From NCBI GenBank assembly GCA_015486685.1, contig WFRC01000319.1:1-11447 (forward strand): 11,447 nucleotides of DNA, written 5' to 3'. Positions 4,321-11,250 of the stretch are shown here, in pieces. The stretch comes from Caldifarciminota bacterium. GTDB taxonomy: Bacteria > Hydrothermota > UBA3072 > WFRC01. Made by a program: the position numbers and the translations under genes. The notes below the pieces were generated by a model. That model was not told the origin of the DNA. It made no database searches and saw only the letters and a list, made by a program, of their open reading frames with translations. The stretch's first letter is position 1. Every line of letters starts with the position of its first letter.

Positions 4321-5961
4321 ATGTCAGCAAAAGATATTAAATATGCCGATGAAGCGAGAAAGGATATAATGACGGGTGTTGAAAAATTGGCATCAGCGGT
4401 AAAAGTAACATTGGGGCCCAAAGGAAGGAATGTGGCTATTGAGAAAAAATGGGGAGCTCCAACTGTCACGAAGGACGGTGTTACTGTCGCAAAAGAAATA
4501 GAATTGGAAGATGCATTTGAAAACATTGGTGCACAGATGGTTAAAGAGGTTGCATCCAAAACAAGTGATGTGGCTGGTGATGGCACAACAACGGCTACTG
4601 TGTTGGCAGAGGCGATATTTCTTGAAGGGATGAGAAATGTTACAGCAGGGGCTAATCCAATGGCGTTAAAAAGAGGTGTCGAGAAGGCTGTAGATACAGT
4701 TGTTGAAAAACTTAAGAAAATTTCCCAGGAGACAAAAGACAAAAATGAGATAAAGCAGGTTGCAACTATTTCTGCCAATAATGACCCCGAAATTGGGGAG
4801 ATTATTTCTGAGGCAATGGAAAAAGCCGGTAAAGATGGTGTGATTACAGCGGAGGAAGGAAAAGGACTGAAAATGGAACTTGAAGTAGTTGAAGGTATGC
4901 AATTTGACAGAGGATATATCTCTCCGTATTTTATTACCAACGCGGAGAAAATGGTGGCGGAGATTCAAGAGCCGTATATTCTTATCTATGATAAGAAAAT
5001 TTCATCAATGAAAGATTTGCTTCCGCTCCTGGAGAAGATTGCCCAGCAGGGTAAACCATTACTCATTATTGCAGAGGATGTGGACGGTGAAGCCCTCGCT
5101 ACTCTTGTAGTAAATAAAATTAGGGGAACATTAGCCTGTGCAGCAGTAAAGGCTCCTGGTTACGGAGATAGAAGAAAGGCTATGCTCCAGGATATTGCAA
5201 TCCTTACAGGTGGTAAAGTCATTTCCGAAGATGCAGGAATGAAACTGTCAAATGCACAATTCTCTGACTTAGGGAAAGCGAAAACAGTCAAGATAGATAA
5301 AGATAATACTACAATTATTGATGGGATGGGAAAGACAGAAGATATAAAAGCCAGGATAAACCAGATAAGAATGCAGATAGATGAAACAAAATCTGATTAT
5401 GATAGAGAAAAATTACAGGAGAGATTGGCAAAATTGGCAGGTGGCGTAGCAGTGATTAAGGTTGGTGCTGCAACAGAGGTTGAGATGAAAGAGAAAAAGG
5501 CAAGGGTTGAGGATGCTCTACACGCTACAAGGGCTGCTGTAGAAGAAGGCATAATTCCAGGTGGTGGAGTTGCTTTGATAAGGGCATTGCCAGAACTTGA
5601 GAATCTTGGCAAAAATATGCAGGGTGATGAGCGGATTGGTGTAAACATTGTAAAATATGCCGTACAGGAACCTTTGAAATGGATTGCCAATAATGCAGGT
5701 AAAGAAGGTGCTGTTATATTGGAGAAGGTTAGGAACGAATCTACAAATGTTGGGTACAATGCACAGGATGATAAGATAGAAGATTTGATAAAGGCTGGAA
5801 TTATTGACCCAACAAAGGTTACCCGTTCAGCCATTCAGAATGCTGCATCTGTTGCTGCTCTTCTGATTACGACAGAGGCATTGATTACTGAAATTCCGGA
5901 GAAAAAAGAGCCTATGCCGACAGCGCCTGGTGCTGGTGGATATGGTGGCGGTATGTATTGA
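4321..5961 (+). CDS. groEL: Chaperonin GroEL (Hsp60)
   Basis: GroEL is the ATP-driven double-ring chaperonin that folds proteins in the cytosol together with GroES. The 546 residues are standard. Nucleotide-binding elements are LGPKGRNV (31-38), the D52 region (VTKDGVTVAKEI) and GDGTTT (86-91); VEDALHATRAAVEEG carries the ATP-hydrolysis aspartate (D398 in E. coli), and IPGGGVAL follows. The apical domain includes the substrate/GroES contact region YISPYFIT. The tail ends GAGGYGGGMY rather than in several GGM repeats, so the flexible C-terminal tail is short and ends in tyrosine. AAAAGGAGG precedes the ATG. A strong intrinsic terminator follows immediately. Confidence 0.98.
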   Translation: MSAKDIKYADEARKDIMTGVEKLASAVKVTLGPKGRNVAIEKKWGAPTVTKDGVTVAKEIELEDAFENIGAQMVKEVASKTSDVAGDGTTTATVLAEAIFLEGMRNVTAGANPMALKRGVEKAVDTVVEKLKKISQETKDKNEIKQVATISANNDPEIGEIISEAMEKAGKDGVITAEEGKGLKMELEVVEGMQFDRGYISPYFITNAEKMVAEIQEPYILIYDKKISSMKDLLPLLEKIAQQGKPLLIIAEDVDGEALATLVVNKIRGTLACAAVKAPGYGDRRKAMLQDIAILTGGKVISEDAGMKLSNAQFSDLGKAKTVKIDKDNTTIIDGMGKTEDIKARINQIRMQIDETKSDYDREKLQERLAKLAGGVAVIKVGAATEVEMKEKKARVEDALHATRAAVEEGIIPGGGVALIRALPELENLGKNMQGDERIGVNIVKYAVQEPLKWIANNAGKEGAVILEKVRNESTNVGYNAQDDKIEDLIKAGIIDPTKVTRSAIQNAASVAALLITTEALITEIPEKKEPMPTAPGAGGYGGGMY

Positions 5962-5962
5962 T

Positions 5963-5986
5963 AAAAGGGGGCTTATGCCCCCTTTT
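5963..5986 (+). terminator. Intrinsic terminator after groEL
   Basis: AAAAGGGGGC (5963-5972), a TTAT loop, and GCCCCCTTTT (5977-5986) form a perfect 10-bp stem, followed by ATTTAATAAAAATTTT. It starts 1 nt after the groEL stop codon. The stem is symmetric enough that it could also act in reverse. Confidence 0.9.
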
Positions 5987-6002
5987 ATTTAATAAAAATT
6001 TT

Positions 6003-6034
6003 AATGAAAAATGAAAAATGCAAAGTGCAAAATA
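6003..6034. repeat. AAATGCAAAGTGCAAAAT-type dispersed tract, copy 1
   Basis: AATGAAAAATGAAAAATGC followed by AAAGTGCAAAAT. A closely related tract occurs inverted at 6992-7020, and a weaker one around 11101-11137, all in spacers. Confidence 0.5.
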
Positions 6035-6129
6035 AAAAACAGAATGAGAGAGGATATAAAAGGGGTAGTTCCTTTGATTTGGGATTTTTATATTACACCT
6101 TTTCCAGAGGTTGAGAGATGAGAGGTTTC

Positions 6130-6149
6130 GGACTTAATTAAGTTAGTCC
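6130..6149. promoter_or_regulatory. Palindrome just upstream of fmdB
   Basis: GGACT (6130-6134) pairs with AGTCC (6145-6149) around a core that includes the 12-bp perfect palindrome ACTTAATTAAGT (6132-6143). It ends 2 nt before the AAGGAG (6151-6156) of fmdB, so it could be an operator or a weak mRNA hairpin next to the ribosome binding site. The rest of 5990-6161 shows no gene; I find no convincing promoter hexamer pair. Confidence 0.3.
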
Positions 6150-6161
6150 AAAGGAGAACAG

Positions 6162-6401
6162 ATGCCTATTTATGAATATAGATGTAAAAAGTGTGGATAT
6201 GAATTTGAACTTATCCAGAAATTTACAGACCCACAAACTGTAAAATGCCCAAAGTGTGGGGGAGAGGCAGTAAGGGTTTTGAGTTCGAGGGTCGCTTTTA
6301 ATTTTAAGGGAGAGGGATTTTATGAAAATGATTACAATAAGTCAGACCCTCCATCATATCACATAAATCAGCCCAAAAAAGAGAGTAAGAAAAAGAAGTA
6401 A
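6162..6401 (+). CDS. FmdB-family small zinc-ribbon protein
   Basis: A 79-residue protein starting MPIYEYRCKKCGYEFE, the hallmark of the FmdB/CxxC_CxxC_SSSS family of putative regulatory zinc ribbons. Two CxxC pairs (C8/C11 and C29/C32) would bind one zinc. AVRVLSSRVAFNFKGEGFYENDY is also typical. The tail is lysine-rich (KKESKKKK). The function of the family is not firmly known; the name comes from a gene near formamidase. AAGGAG lies 5 nt before the ATG. The gene converges on rpmA with only 3 nt between stop codons and no visible terminator between them. Confidence 0.9.
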   Translation: MPIYEYRCKKCGYEFELIQKFTDPQTVKCPKCGGEAVRVLSSRVAFNFKGEGFYENDYNKSDPPSYHINQPKKESKKKK

Positions 6402-6404
6402 TAT

Positions 6405-6656
6405 TTATTCAGAATAGACGCTTACTGCCTTTTTGCCTTTTCTCGTTTCGAATTTTACGGTTCCATCTATAAGGGCGAATAAGGTATCATCTCCACCTCT
6501 GCCAACATTCATACCCGGATGAATATGTGTTCCTCTCTGTCTTATAATGATACCTCCTGCGCGGACAAATTCACCTGCGTATTTTTTCACTCCGAGGTAT
6601 TTTGGATTTGACCTTCTGCCATTTCTTGAGGAACCAACACCCTTTTTGTGTGCCAT
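6405..6656 (-). CDS. rpmA: Large-subunit ribosomal protein bL27
   Basis: bL27 sits at the peptidyl-transferase centre of the 50S subunit, where its flexible N-terminus reaches the P-site tRNA. The protein has 83 residues: MAHKKGVGSSRNGRRSNPKYLGVK, then IIIRQRGTHIHPGMNVGRGGDDTLFAL, all diagnostic. The N-terminus begins directly with the short MAHKKG form, without the cleaved leader seen in Firmicutes. The ATG overlaps the rplU stop (TAATG), and AAAGGAG lies upstream, so it is translationally coupled to rplU. It ends almost against the convergent fmdB. Confidence 0.98.
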   Translation of the reverse strand: MAHKKGVGSSRNGRRSNPKYLGVKKYAGEFVRAGGIIIRQRGTHIHPGMNVGRGGDDTLFALIDGTVKFETRKGKKAVSVYSE

Positions 6657-6970
6657 TATTTCTCCTTTATTTGTAGAATTTTTACCTCAATATAATCCTG
6701 TTTGTGTCCATAAGTTCTGCGATAATTTTTTCTCCTTTTGTATTTGAACACTCTAATTTTTGGGTATTTTCCTTTATTCAGAATTTCTGCCTCTATTTTT
6801 GCACCTGAAATGTATGGAGTTCCAATCTGCTTATTTTTATCATCTGAGATAAAGAGCACATTCTCAAATGTCGTTTTTTCTCCTTCTTTACAGGATATTT
6901 TTGGAATTTTTATAATATCTCCTTCTTTTGCCATATATTGGAATCCTTTTGCCTCAAATATAGCATACAT
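6656..6970 (-). CDS. rplU: Large-subunit ribosomal protein bL21
   Basis: bL21 binds 23S rRNA in the 50S subunit. The protein has 104 residues. MYAIFEAKGFQYMAKEGDII is the typical N-terminus, and KYKRRKNYRRTYGHKQDYIEV near the C-terminus is the family signature. AGGAGGAAAAT precedes the ATG at 6970. It is followed by rpmA with a one-base overlap, the usual rplU-rpmA order. About 57 nt of repeat-like spacer separates it from secG upstream; no separate promoter is evident, so read-through from the glycolytic operon is plausible. Confidence 0.98.
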   Translation of the reverse strand: MYAIFEAKGFQYMAKEGDIIKIPKISCKEGEKTTFENVLFISDDKNKQIGTPYISGAKIEAEILNKGKYPKIRVFKYKRRKNYRRTYGHKQDYIEVKILQIKEK

Positions 6971-6991
6971 ATTTTCCTCCTTTGTATTTTC

Positions 6992-7020
6992 TATTTTTCA
7001 TTTTGCACTTTTCATTTTGC
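6992..7020. repeat. AAATGCAAA-type dispersed tract, copy 2, between secG and rplU
   Basis: Read on the minus strand this begins GCAAAATGAAAAGTGCAAAA and closely matches the tract at 6003-6034. It fills most of the 57-nt gap between secG and rplU. Confidence 0.5.
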
Positions 7021-7027
7021 CTTGTAA

Positions 7028-7405
7028 TCATTTGCCTCCTTTGGGTAAATTTAGTGGTAATTGCGATGGTTTCTCTTTTTGAGATGGAGGTGGTGTTTGG
7101 GGTAATTGTTGGGATTGAGATGGTATCTGCTGCTGGATTGGGGTAGGTTGTTTTGGTATTGCAGGTGCTTTACGGCTTTTTCTTGGTGATGTCAATGCAA
7201 GCGTTACAGATGTAATCATAAAAAGGGTGCCTAATATAGAAGTCGCTTTTAAGAAGAATGGTTCTGCACCCCTTCCACCAAAAAATGACTGAGCACCTCC
7301 ACCAAATACACTTGAAAGTCCGCTGCCCTTTGACTGCTGCATTAAAATTATTATAATTAAGAGTAATGCAATCAGGGTATGTAGCCCTAAAATAAAAGCA
7401 AACAT
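7028..7405 (-). CDS. secG: Protein-export membrane protein SecG
   Basis: SecG is the small accessory subunit of the SecYEG translocon in the inner membrane. The 125-residue protein has two membrane segments (about 2-23 and 53-73). The loop between them, QQSKGSGLSSVFGGGAQSFFGGRGAEPFF, is the conserved SecG region. The C-terminal tail from residue 75 is rich in Pro, Gln and Lys and probably disordered; this tail is longer than in short SecG proteins. The start overlaps the tpiA stop by one base (TAATG) with AAGGAG upstream, so secG is the fourth gene of the gap-pgk-tpiA-secG unit, an arrangement found in many bacteria. Confidence 0.95.
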   Translation of the reverse strand: MFAFILGLHTLIALLLIIIILMQQSKGSGLSSVFGGGAQSFFGGRGAEPFFLKATSILGTLFMITSVTLALTSPRKSRKAPAIPKQPTPIQQQIPSQSQQLPQTPPPSQKEKPSQLPLNLPKGGK

Positions 7406-8139
7406 TATACACTCCTTGCGGTTGAAATTATTGATAAAAAGCTTTCAGGATTCAAACTTGCTCCCCCTACTAATGCCCCATCTATTTCTTCTTCCTTCAA
7501 AAGGGATTCAGCATTTTCCGGTTTTACACTGCCTCCATATAAGATTCTGATATCCTGTCCGATATCTCCCAATTTTCCTCTAATAAATTTATGGACTTCT
7601 ACTGCTGTTTCTGGGGTTGCTACTTTACCTGTGCCTATTGCCCAGATGGGTTCATAGGCAAATACAATCTTTTTTTTATCTATCAGGGGGATAATAGTGT
7701 TTAATTCTCTTTCAATTACATCAAATGTTTTTCCTTCTTCTCTTTCTGAAAGTGTTTCTCCTACGCATACGATAGGGGTGAGGTTAAATGTTAAAGCGGC
7801 GGCAGTTTTTTTTGCAATCAGGTCATCTACTTCCCCAAAAATTTTTCTCCTTTCAGAGTGTCCTAATATGACAAATTTTACCCCGAAATCAAGAAGAAAA
7901 AATGGAGAGATTTCTCCTGTAAAAGCGCCCTGCTCTTCAAAATGCATATTTTGTGCGCCAAGTTTTACGAAACCTCCTTCTAATGTCCTTCCTACATCAG
8001 GGATTGCCGTAAAAGGTGGAGCAATCATTACATCTACCTTATCATCTTGAATGCCTTCTTTAACATTTTTGGCAATTTCTATTGCCTCTTTCCCGCCTTT
8101 ATGCATTTTCCAGTTTCCTGCAATAAACTTTTTTCTCAT
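7405..8139 (-). CDS. tpiA: Triosephosphate isomerase
   Basis: Interconverts dihydroxyacetone phosphate and glyceraldehyde 3-phosphate in glycolysis and gluconeogenesis, in the cytosol. The 244 residues make a standard TIM barrel. Catalytic residues are visible: N9 and K11 in AGNWKM, H94 in LGHSERR, and E163 in AYEPIWAIGTG. The loop-6 hinge reads GTGKVAT and the phosphate-binding loops include YGGSV (201-205) and ALVGGASL. The ATG overlaps the pgk stop (ATGA), with GGAGGA 5 nt upstream, so it is coupled to pgk. Confidence 0.98.
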   Translation of the reverse strand: MRKKFIAGNWKMHKGGKEAIEIAKNVKEGIQDDKVDVMIAPPFTAIPDVGRTLEGGFVKLGAQNMHFEEQGAFTGEISPFFLLDFGVKFVILGHSERRKIFGEVDDLIAKKTAAALTFNLTPIVCVGETLSEREEGKTFDVIERELNTIIPLIDKKKIVFAYEPIWAIGTGKVATPETAVEVHKFIRGKLGDIGQDIRILYGGSVKPENAESLLKEEEIDGALVGGASLNPESFLSIISTARSV

Positions 8140-9320
8140 TTTTCCTCCAATGCTTCAATACCGGGTAGTGTCTCACCTGCAAGAAATTTCAGGGAAGCAC
8201 CGCCCCCTGTTGAGATATGCGAAATTTTGTCTATTCTCAATAAATTTAGACAGGATATAGTATCACCTCCACCCACTACGGAGAATGCACCTTTATTTGT
8301 TTCATCAGATACTGCTTTGCCTATTATCTCTGTTCCCTCCCTGAAATTTTCCATTTCAAATACGCCCATAGGACCATTCCAGAAGATTGTTTTTGAACCC
8401 TTAATCGCCTCTTCGAAGATTCTTGATGTAATAGGCCCTATATCCAATCCCATCCATCCCTTTTCCATTTTATCCTTTGAAACTACCTTTTTTTCCGTAT
8501 CATTCTTAAATTCTTTTGCTATCATAATATCAACAGGAAGGAGAAATGTAATATTTTCTTTGGACGCCTTTCTCATAATATCCTTTGAATCTTCTATCTT
8601 ATCTTCTTCTATCAGGGATTTTCCTACCTCAATGCCCTGAGATTTGAAAAAGTTAAATGCCATTCCACCACCGATGATCAATTTGTCTGCCTTATTTAGA
8701 AAATTTTTCATTACACCCAATTTTGTAGATATTTTTGCACCTCCAAGAATTACCGTAAATGGATGTGCAGGATTATCCCTTATTTGCGAAAGCATTTCAA
8801 TCTCTTTCATTAATAAAAATCCTGGCGCCTTTTCTTTGAAAAATTTTGCTACACCATAGGTAGAACTATGTTTTCTGTGGGCAGTGCCAAATGCATCATT
8901 TATATAAATATCGCCTAATTCTGAAAGTTTTTGGGAAAATTCCGCATCATTTTCCTTCTCTTCGGGATGAAATCTAAGATTCTCAAGTAATATCACATCT
9001 CCCTCTCTTGATTCGTTTATAACAGATTTTACATTATTCCCTATACAGTCAGAGACGAATTTAACCTTCTGATTTATCAGATTTGAAAGCACTTTCGCAA
9101 CAGGCTCAAGGGATAATTCTTTTTTCACTTTGCCTTTGGGTCTTCCAAGGTGGCTCATTAAAATTACGATTGCCCCATTCTTTATCAAATATTTGATAGT
9201 GGGGAGTGTTGCTCTGACCCTTGTGTCGTCCTGGACAATACCATTTGAGATGGGCACATTGAAATCCACCCTTACCAATACCCTTTTACCTCTTACAGAA
9301 ATTCTTTTGATATCTCTCAT
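8136..9320 (-). CDS. pgk: Phosphoglycerate kinase
   Basis: Transfers phosphate between 1,3-bisphosphoglycerate and ADP, the first ATP-yielding step of glycolysis. The 394 residues are the usual length, and this is not fused to TIM as in some thermophiles. Motifs: RVDFNVP (17-23) and SHLGRPKG (56-63) for 3-phosphoglycerate binding, and GGGD (350-353) with GGGAS (372-376) for the nucleotide/hinge side. The ATG overlaps the gap stop codon (ATGA), and the AAGGAG ribosome binding site lies inside the last gap codons. Next in the unit is tpiA, with the same kind of overlap. Confidence 0.98.
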   Translation of the reverse strand: MRDIKRISVRGKRVLVRVDFNVPISNGIVQDDTRVRATLPTIKYLIKNGAIVILMSHLGRPKGKVKKELSLEPVAKVLSNLINQKVKFVSDCIGNNVKSVINESREGDVILLENLRFHPEEKENDAEFSQKLSELGDIYINDAFGTAHRKHSSTYGVAKFFKEKAPGFLLMKEIEMLSQIRDNPAHPFTVILGGAKISTKLGVMKNFLNKADKLIIGGGMAFNFFKSQGIEVGKSLIEEDKIEDSKDIMRKASKENITFLLPVDIMIAKEFKNDTEKKVVSKDKMEKGWMGLDIGPITSRIFEEAIKGSKTIFWNGPMGVFEMENFREGTEIIGKAVSDETNKGAFSVVGGGDTISCLNLLRIDKISHISTGGGASLKFLAGETLPGIEALEEK

Positions 9321-10327
9321 AAACTCCTTCCTACATATTTTGTTAAATCAACGAGTCTCATTGAATACCCCCATTCATTATCATACCATGCAAGTGTTTT
9401 TACGATAGTACCATCAATTACCTTCGTAAATCCCGAATCAAATATGGATGAATATGGGTTATGGACAATGTCAATAGATACGAGAGGTTCTTCTGTGTAT
9501 TGAAGGAATCCTTTCATCTCTCCTTCTGCATATTTTTTAAATGCTTGATTTACCTCTTCAACAGATGTAGGTTTTTTAACTTCGCAAACAAAATCTGTTA
9601 AAGAACCATCAGGCGTAGGTACCCTTACAGAAATTGCATCCAGTTTTCCTTTCAATTCAGGAAAAATCTCCTGAATGGCATTTGCTGCACCTGTTGTTGT
9701 AGGAATGATTGATACACCCGCTGTCCGTGCCCTTCTTAAATCCTTATGAGGAAAATCAAGGATTCTCTGGTCATTTGTATAAGAATGGACTGTGGTCATT
9801 GCACCCTTTAGGATTCCAAATTCTTGATGTAGTACCTTTACCATTGGTGCAAAACAGTTTGTTGTGCAGGAGGCATTTGATATTACATCGTGTTTTTGCG
9901 GGTCATATTTTTTTTCATTTACGCCCAGGACTATAGTTACATCCGCAGGTGGTGTCTTCGCAGGTGCGGAAAGAATTACCTTTTTCACATTGTGGCTCAG
10001 GTGTAGTGCTGCTTTGTCTCTTCCCCTGAATCTTCCTGTGGATTCAATTACAATATCAATATTGTGCTTATCCCAGGGTATATTGCCCGGGTCTTTTTCT
10101 TGATATACCTTAATTTCTTTTCCGTTAATCAGGATACTGTTTCCTGTCGCTTTAATGTTCTTATTCCATATACCATGGACAGAATCATATTTAAGAAGAT
10201 GGGCAAGTGTTTTTGGGTCTGTTATATCGTTGAGAGCAAGTACTTCCAATTCAGGGTCATCAAACGCCCCTCTTAAATATGTCCTTCCAATCCTTCCAAA
10301 ACCATTTATGCCAACTTTTATAGACAT
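9317..10327 (-). CDS. gap: Glyceraldehyde-3-phosphate dehydrogenase, NAD-type
   Basis: Oxidises and phosphorylates glyceraldehyde 3-phosphate to 1,3-bisphosphoglycerate in the cytosol. The 336 residues match the classical bacterial enzyme. GINGFGRIGR (6-15) is the Rossmann loop, and D34 after the second strand (LALND) favours NAD. SNASCTTNC carries the catalytic C154, and H181 lies in TTVHSYTNDQ. The C-terminal AWYDNEWGYSMRLVDL is also present. AAGGAGG lies just upstream of the ATG. It is the first gene behind the promoter at 10383-10355 and overlaps pgk by four bases. Confidence 0.98.
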   Translation of the reverse strand: MSIKVGINGFGRIGRTYLRGAFDDPELEVLALNDITDPKTLAHLLKYDSVHGIWNKNIKATGNSILINGKEIKVYQEKDPGNIPWDKHNIDIVIESTGRFRGRDKAALHLSHNVKKVILSAPAKTPPADVTIVLGVNEKKYDPQKHDVISNASCTTNCFAPMVKVLHQEFGILKGAMTTVHSYTNDQRILDFPHKDLRRARTAGVSIIPTTTGAANAIQEIFPELKGKLDAISVRVPTPDGSLTDFVCEVKKPTSVEEVNQAFKKYAEGEMKGFLQYTEEPLVSIDIVHNPYSSIFDSGFTKVIDGTIVKTLAWYDNEWGYSMRLVDLTKYVGRSL

Positions 10328-10354
10328 TTATCCTCCTTAATTTTATTTTGCCTG

Positions 10355-10383
10355 ATATTACAATCCAAATAAGGTTTTGTCAA
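10355..10383 (-). promoter_or_regulatory. Promoter of gap-pgk-tpiA-secG
   Basis: On the minus strand: TTGACA (10383-10378), a 17-nt spacer, TAATAT (10360-10355). The predicted start near 10348 leaves a leader of about 20 nt containing AAGGAGG. No operator or riboswitch is visible in the short leader. With no promoter evident before rplU, this promoter may also serve the ribosomal genes. Confidence 0.75.
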
Positions 10384-10401
10384 CCCATTTTTTTCAACCA
10401 G

Positions 10402-10430
10402 TGGGGTCAGTCATTATCAATTATCATTTT
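10402..10430. repeat. 29-bp exact direct repeat, copy 2 (other copy 1702-1730)
   Basis: Identical to 1702-1730 over all 29 bases, in the same orientation, again preceded by TTTTTTCAA (10388-10396). It lies 18 bp upstream of the -35 box of gap. Sequence outside the shared block diverges at once on the right side. Confidence 0.85.
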
Positions 10431-10499
10431 ATTTACAATTCCTTGATATTCAAAGATAAAAAAGAATTTTTTAATTTGTATTACTGCTTTTGGGAAGTT

Positions 10500-11078
10500 T
10501 TATAAAATAAAAAATAGAAATACTGCGGTTAGAATAGGGACAGAAAGATTGTCATCCATCGGAATAGGCAGGAATTCAATAAATGCAGAAAATGCTGAGG
10601 TTTCGAGGATTTTTAACCATCCAATTTCAAGGGAAGGGGCAAAATTTAATAAAATTCCTATGAGGAATGTAATAACAAAGAATCCCGATGTGCCTGCAAT
10701 ACTTTTTTCCTTCCAGAACCTGATTTTTCCAAATCTTTTGCCAATAATGGTGGATGCAGCATCACCAAAAACGGTAAACACAAGGGCATAAATAGCAATT
10801 ATTTTTGAGAAAAATCCTATTACCAGAATTACAGATACAAGATAAGCAGTAGTTCCCATTATTTTTCCGGGGTGCTCCTTTAATACACCTTTTGAATATT
10901 GAACCATAACTTCATAAGATTTTGGCGAAAGTCTCCTCAGGACTTCAATAACGGTCATTATTCCCAAAAGATAGAATGTGAACATTAAAACTATAGACTT
11001 GTCAGGTGTAAAGAAATAGATTAAAGGGAATATTGAACCCACAAAAATCCTGTATAATTTTCTTGCTTTAATCTTCAT
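10500..11078 (-). CDS. SEC59/DGK1/VTE5-type lipid (polyprenol/phytol/diacylglycerol) kinase
   Basis: An integral membrane protein of 192 residues with several hydrophobic segments. It carries the motifs of the CTP-dependent lipid kinase family that includes dolichol kinase SEC59, yeast Dgk1 and phytol kinase VTE5. These are FGDAASTIIGKRFGK (104-118), KEKSIAGTSGFF (123-134), and FIEFLPIPMDDNLSVPI (166-182), with the paired aspartates D175/D176. The lipid substrate cannot be told from sequence; roles in isoprenoid-alcohol salvage or lipid phosphorylation are inference. GGAGGA lies a few bases before the ATG at 11078. It is upstream of gap on the same strand, but the 172-nt spacer with its own promoter suggests gap is not dependent on it. 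Confidence 0.88.
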   Translation of the reverse strand: MKIKARKLYRIFVGSIFPLIYFFTPDKSIVLMFTFYLLGIMTVIEVLRRLSPKSYEVMVQYSKGVLKEHPGKIMGTTAYLVSVILVIGFFSKIIAIYALVFTVFGDAASTIIGKRFGKIRFWKEKSIAGTSGFFVITFLIGILLNFAPSLEIGWLKILETSAFSAFIEFLPIPMDDNLSVPILTAVFLFFIL

Positions 11079-11146
11079 TCTTCCTCCTTATTTTTTGTTT
11101 TCATTTTTGCATTTTTTAATCTTCATTTTGCAATTACTTCCACACC

Positions 11147-11250
11147 ACCTGTGAGATTGCTTCGCCTTCGGCTCGCAATGACAGTGAGAGGGAGACCTGT
11201 GAGATTGTTCACTCATTGCATTCGCTCACGCCTTCGGCTTCCACATCTAC
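11147..11250. repeat. GCAATGAC-type hairpin repeat elements, two degenerate copies
   Basis: ACCTGTGAGATTG occurs at 11147-11159 and again at 11195-11207; CGCCTTCGGCT occurs at 11163-11173 and 11229-11239. The first copy is an imperfect inverted repeat: ATTGC (11156-11160) pairs with GCAAT (11175-11179) around GCC-TTC-GGC. This resembles the short GCAATGAC...GAAGCAATC elements scattered through spacers of many bacterial genomes. The second copy is more decayed. The elements lie in the spacer between the truncated nucleotidyltransferase and the lipid kinase. Confidence 0.7.

Noticed and set aside
4299..4940. Long open frames antisense to groEL, including 5397-5834 on the minus strand
   Set aside because: Mirror frames caused by groEL codon use; no ribosome binding sites, no known domains.
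8047..8640. Plus-strand open frames opposite tpiA and pgk (also 7697-8050)
   Set aside because: Antisense to two unambiguous enzymes; composition is that of reverse-complemented AT-rich coding sequence.
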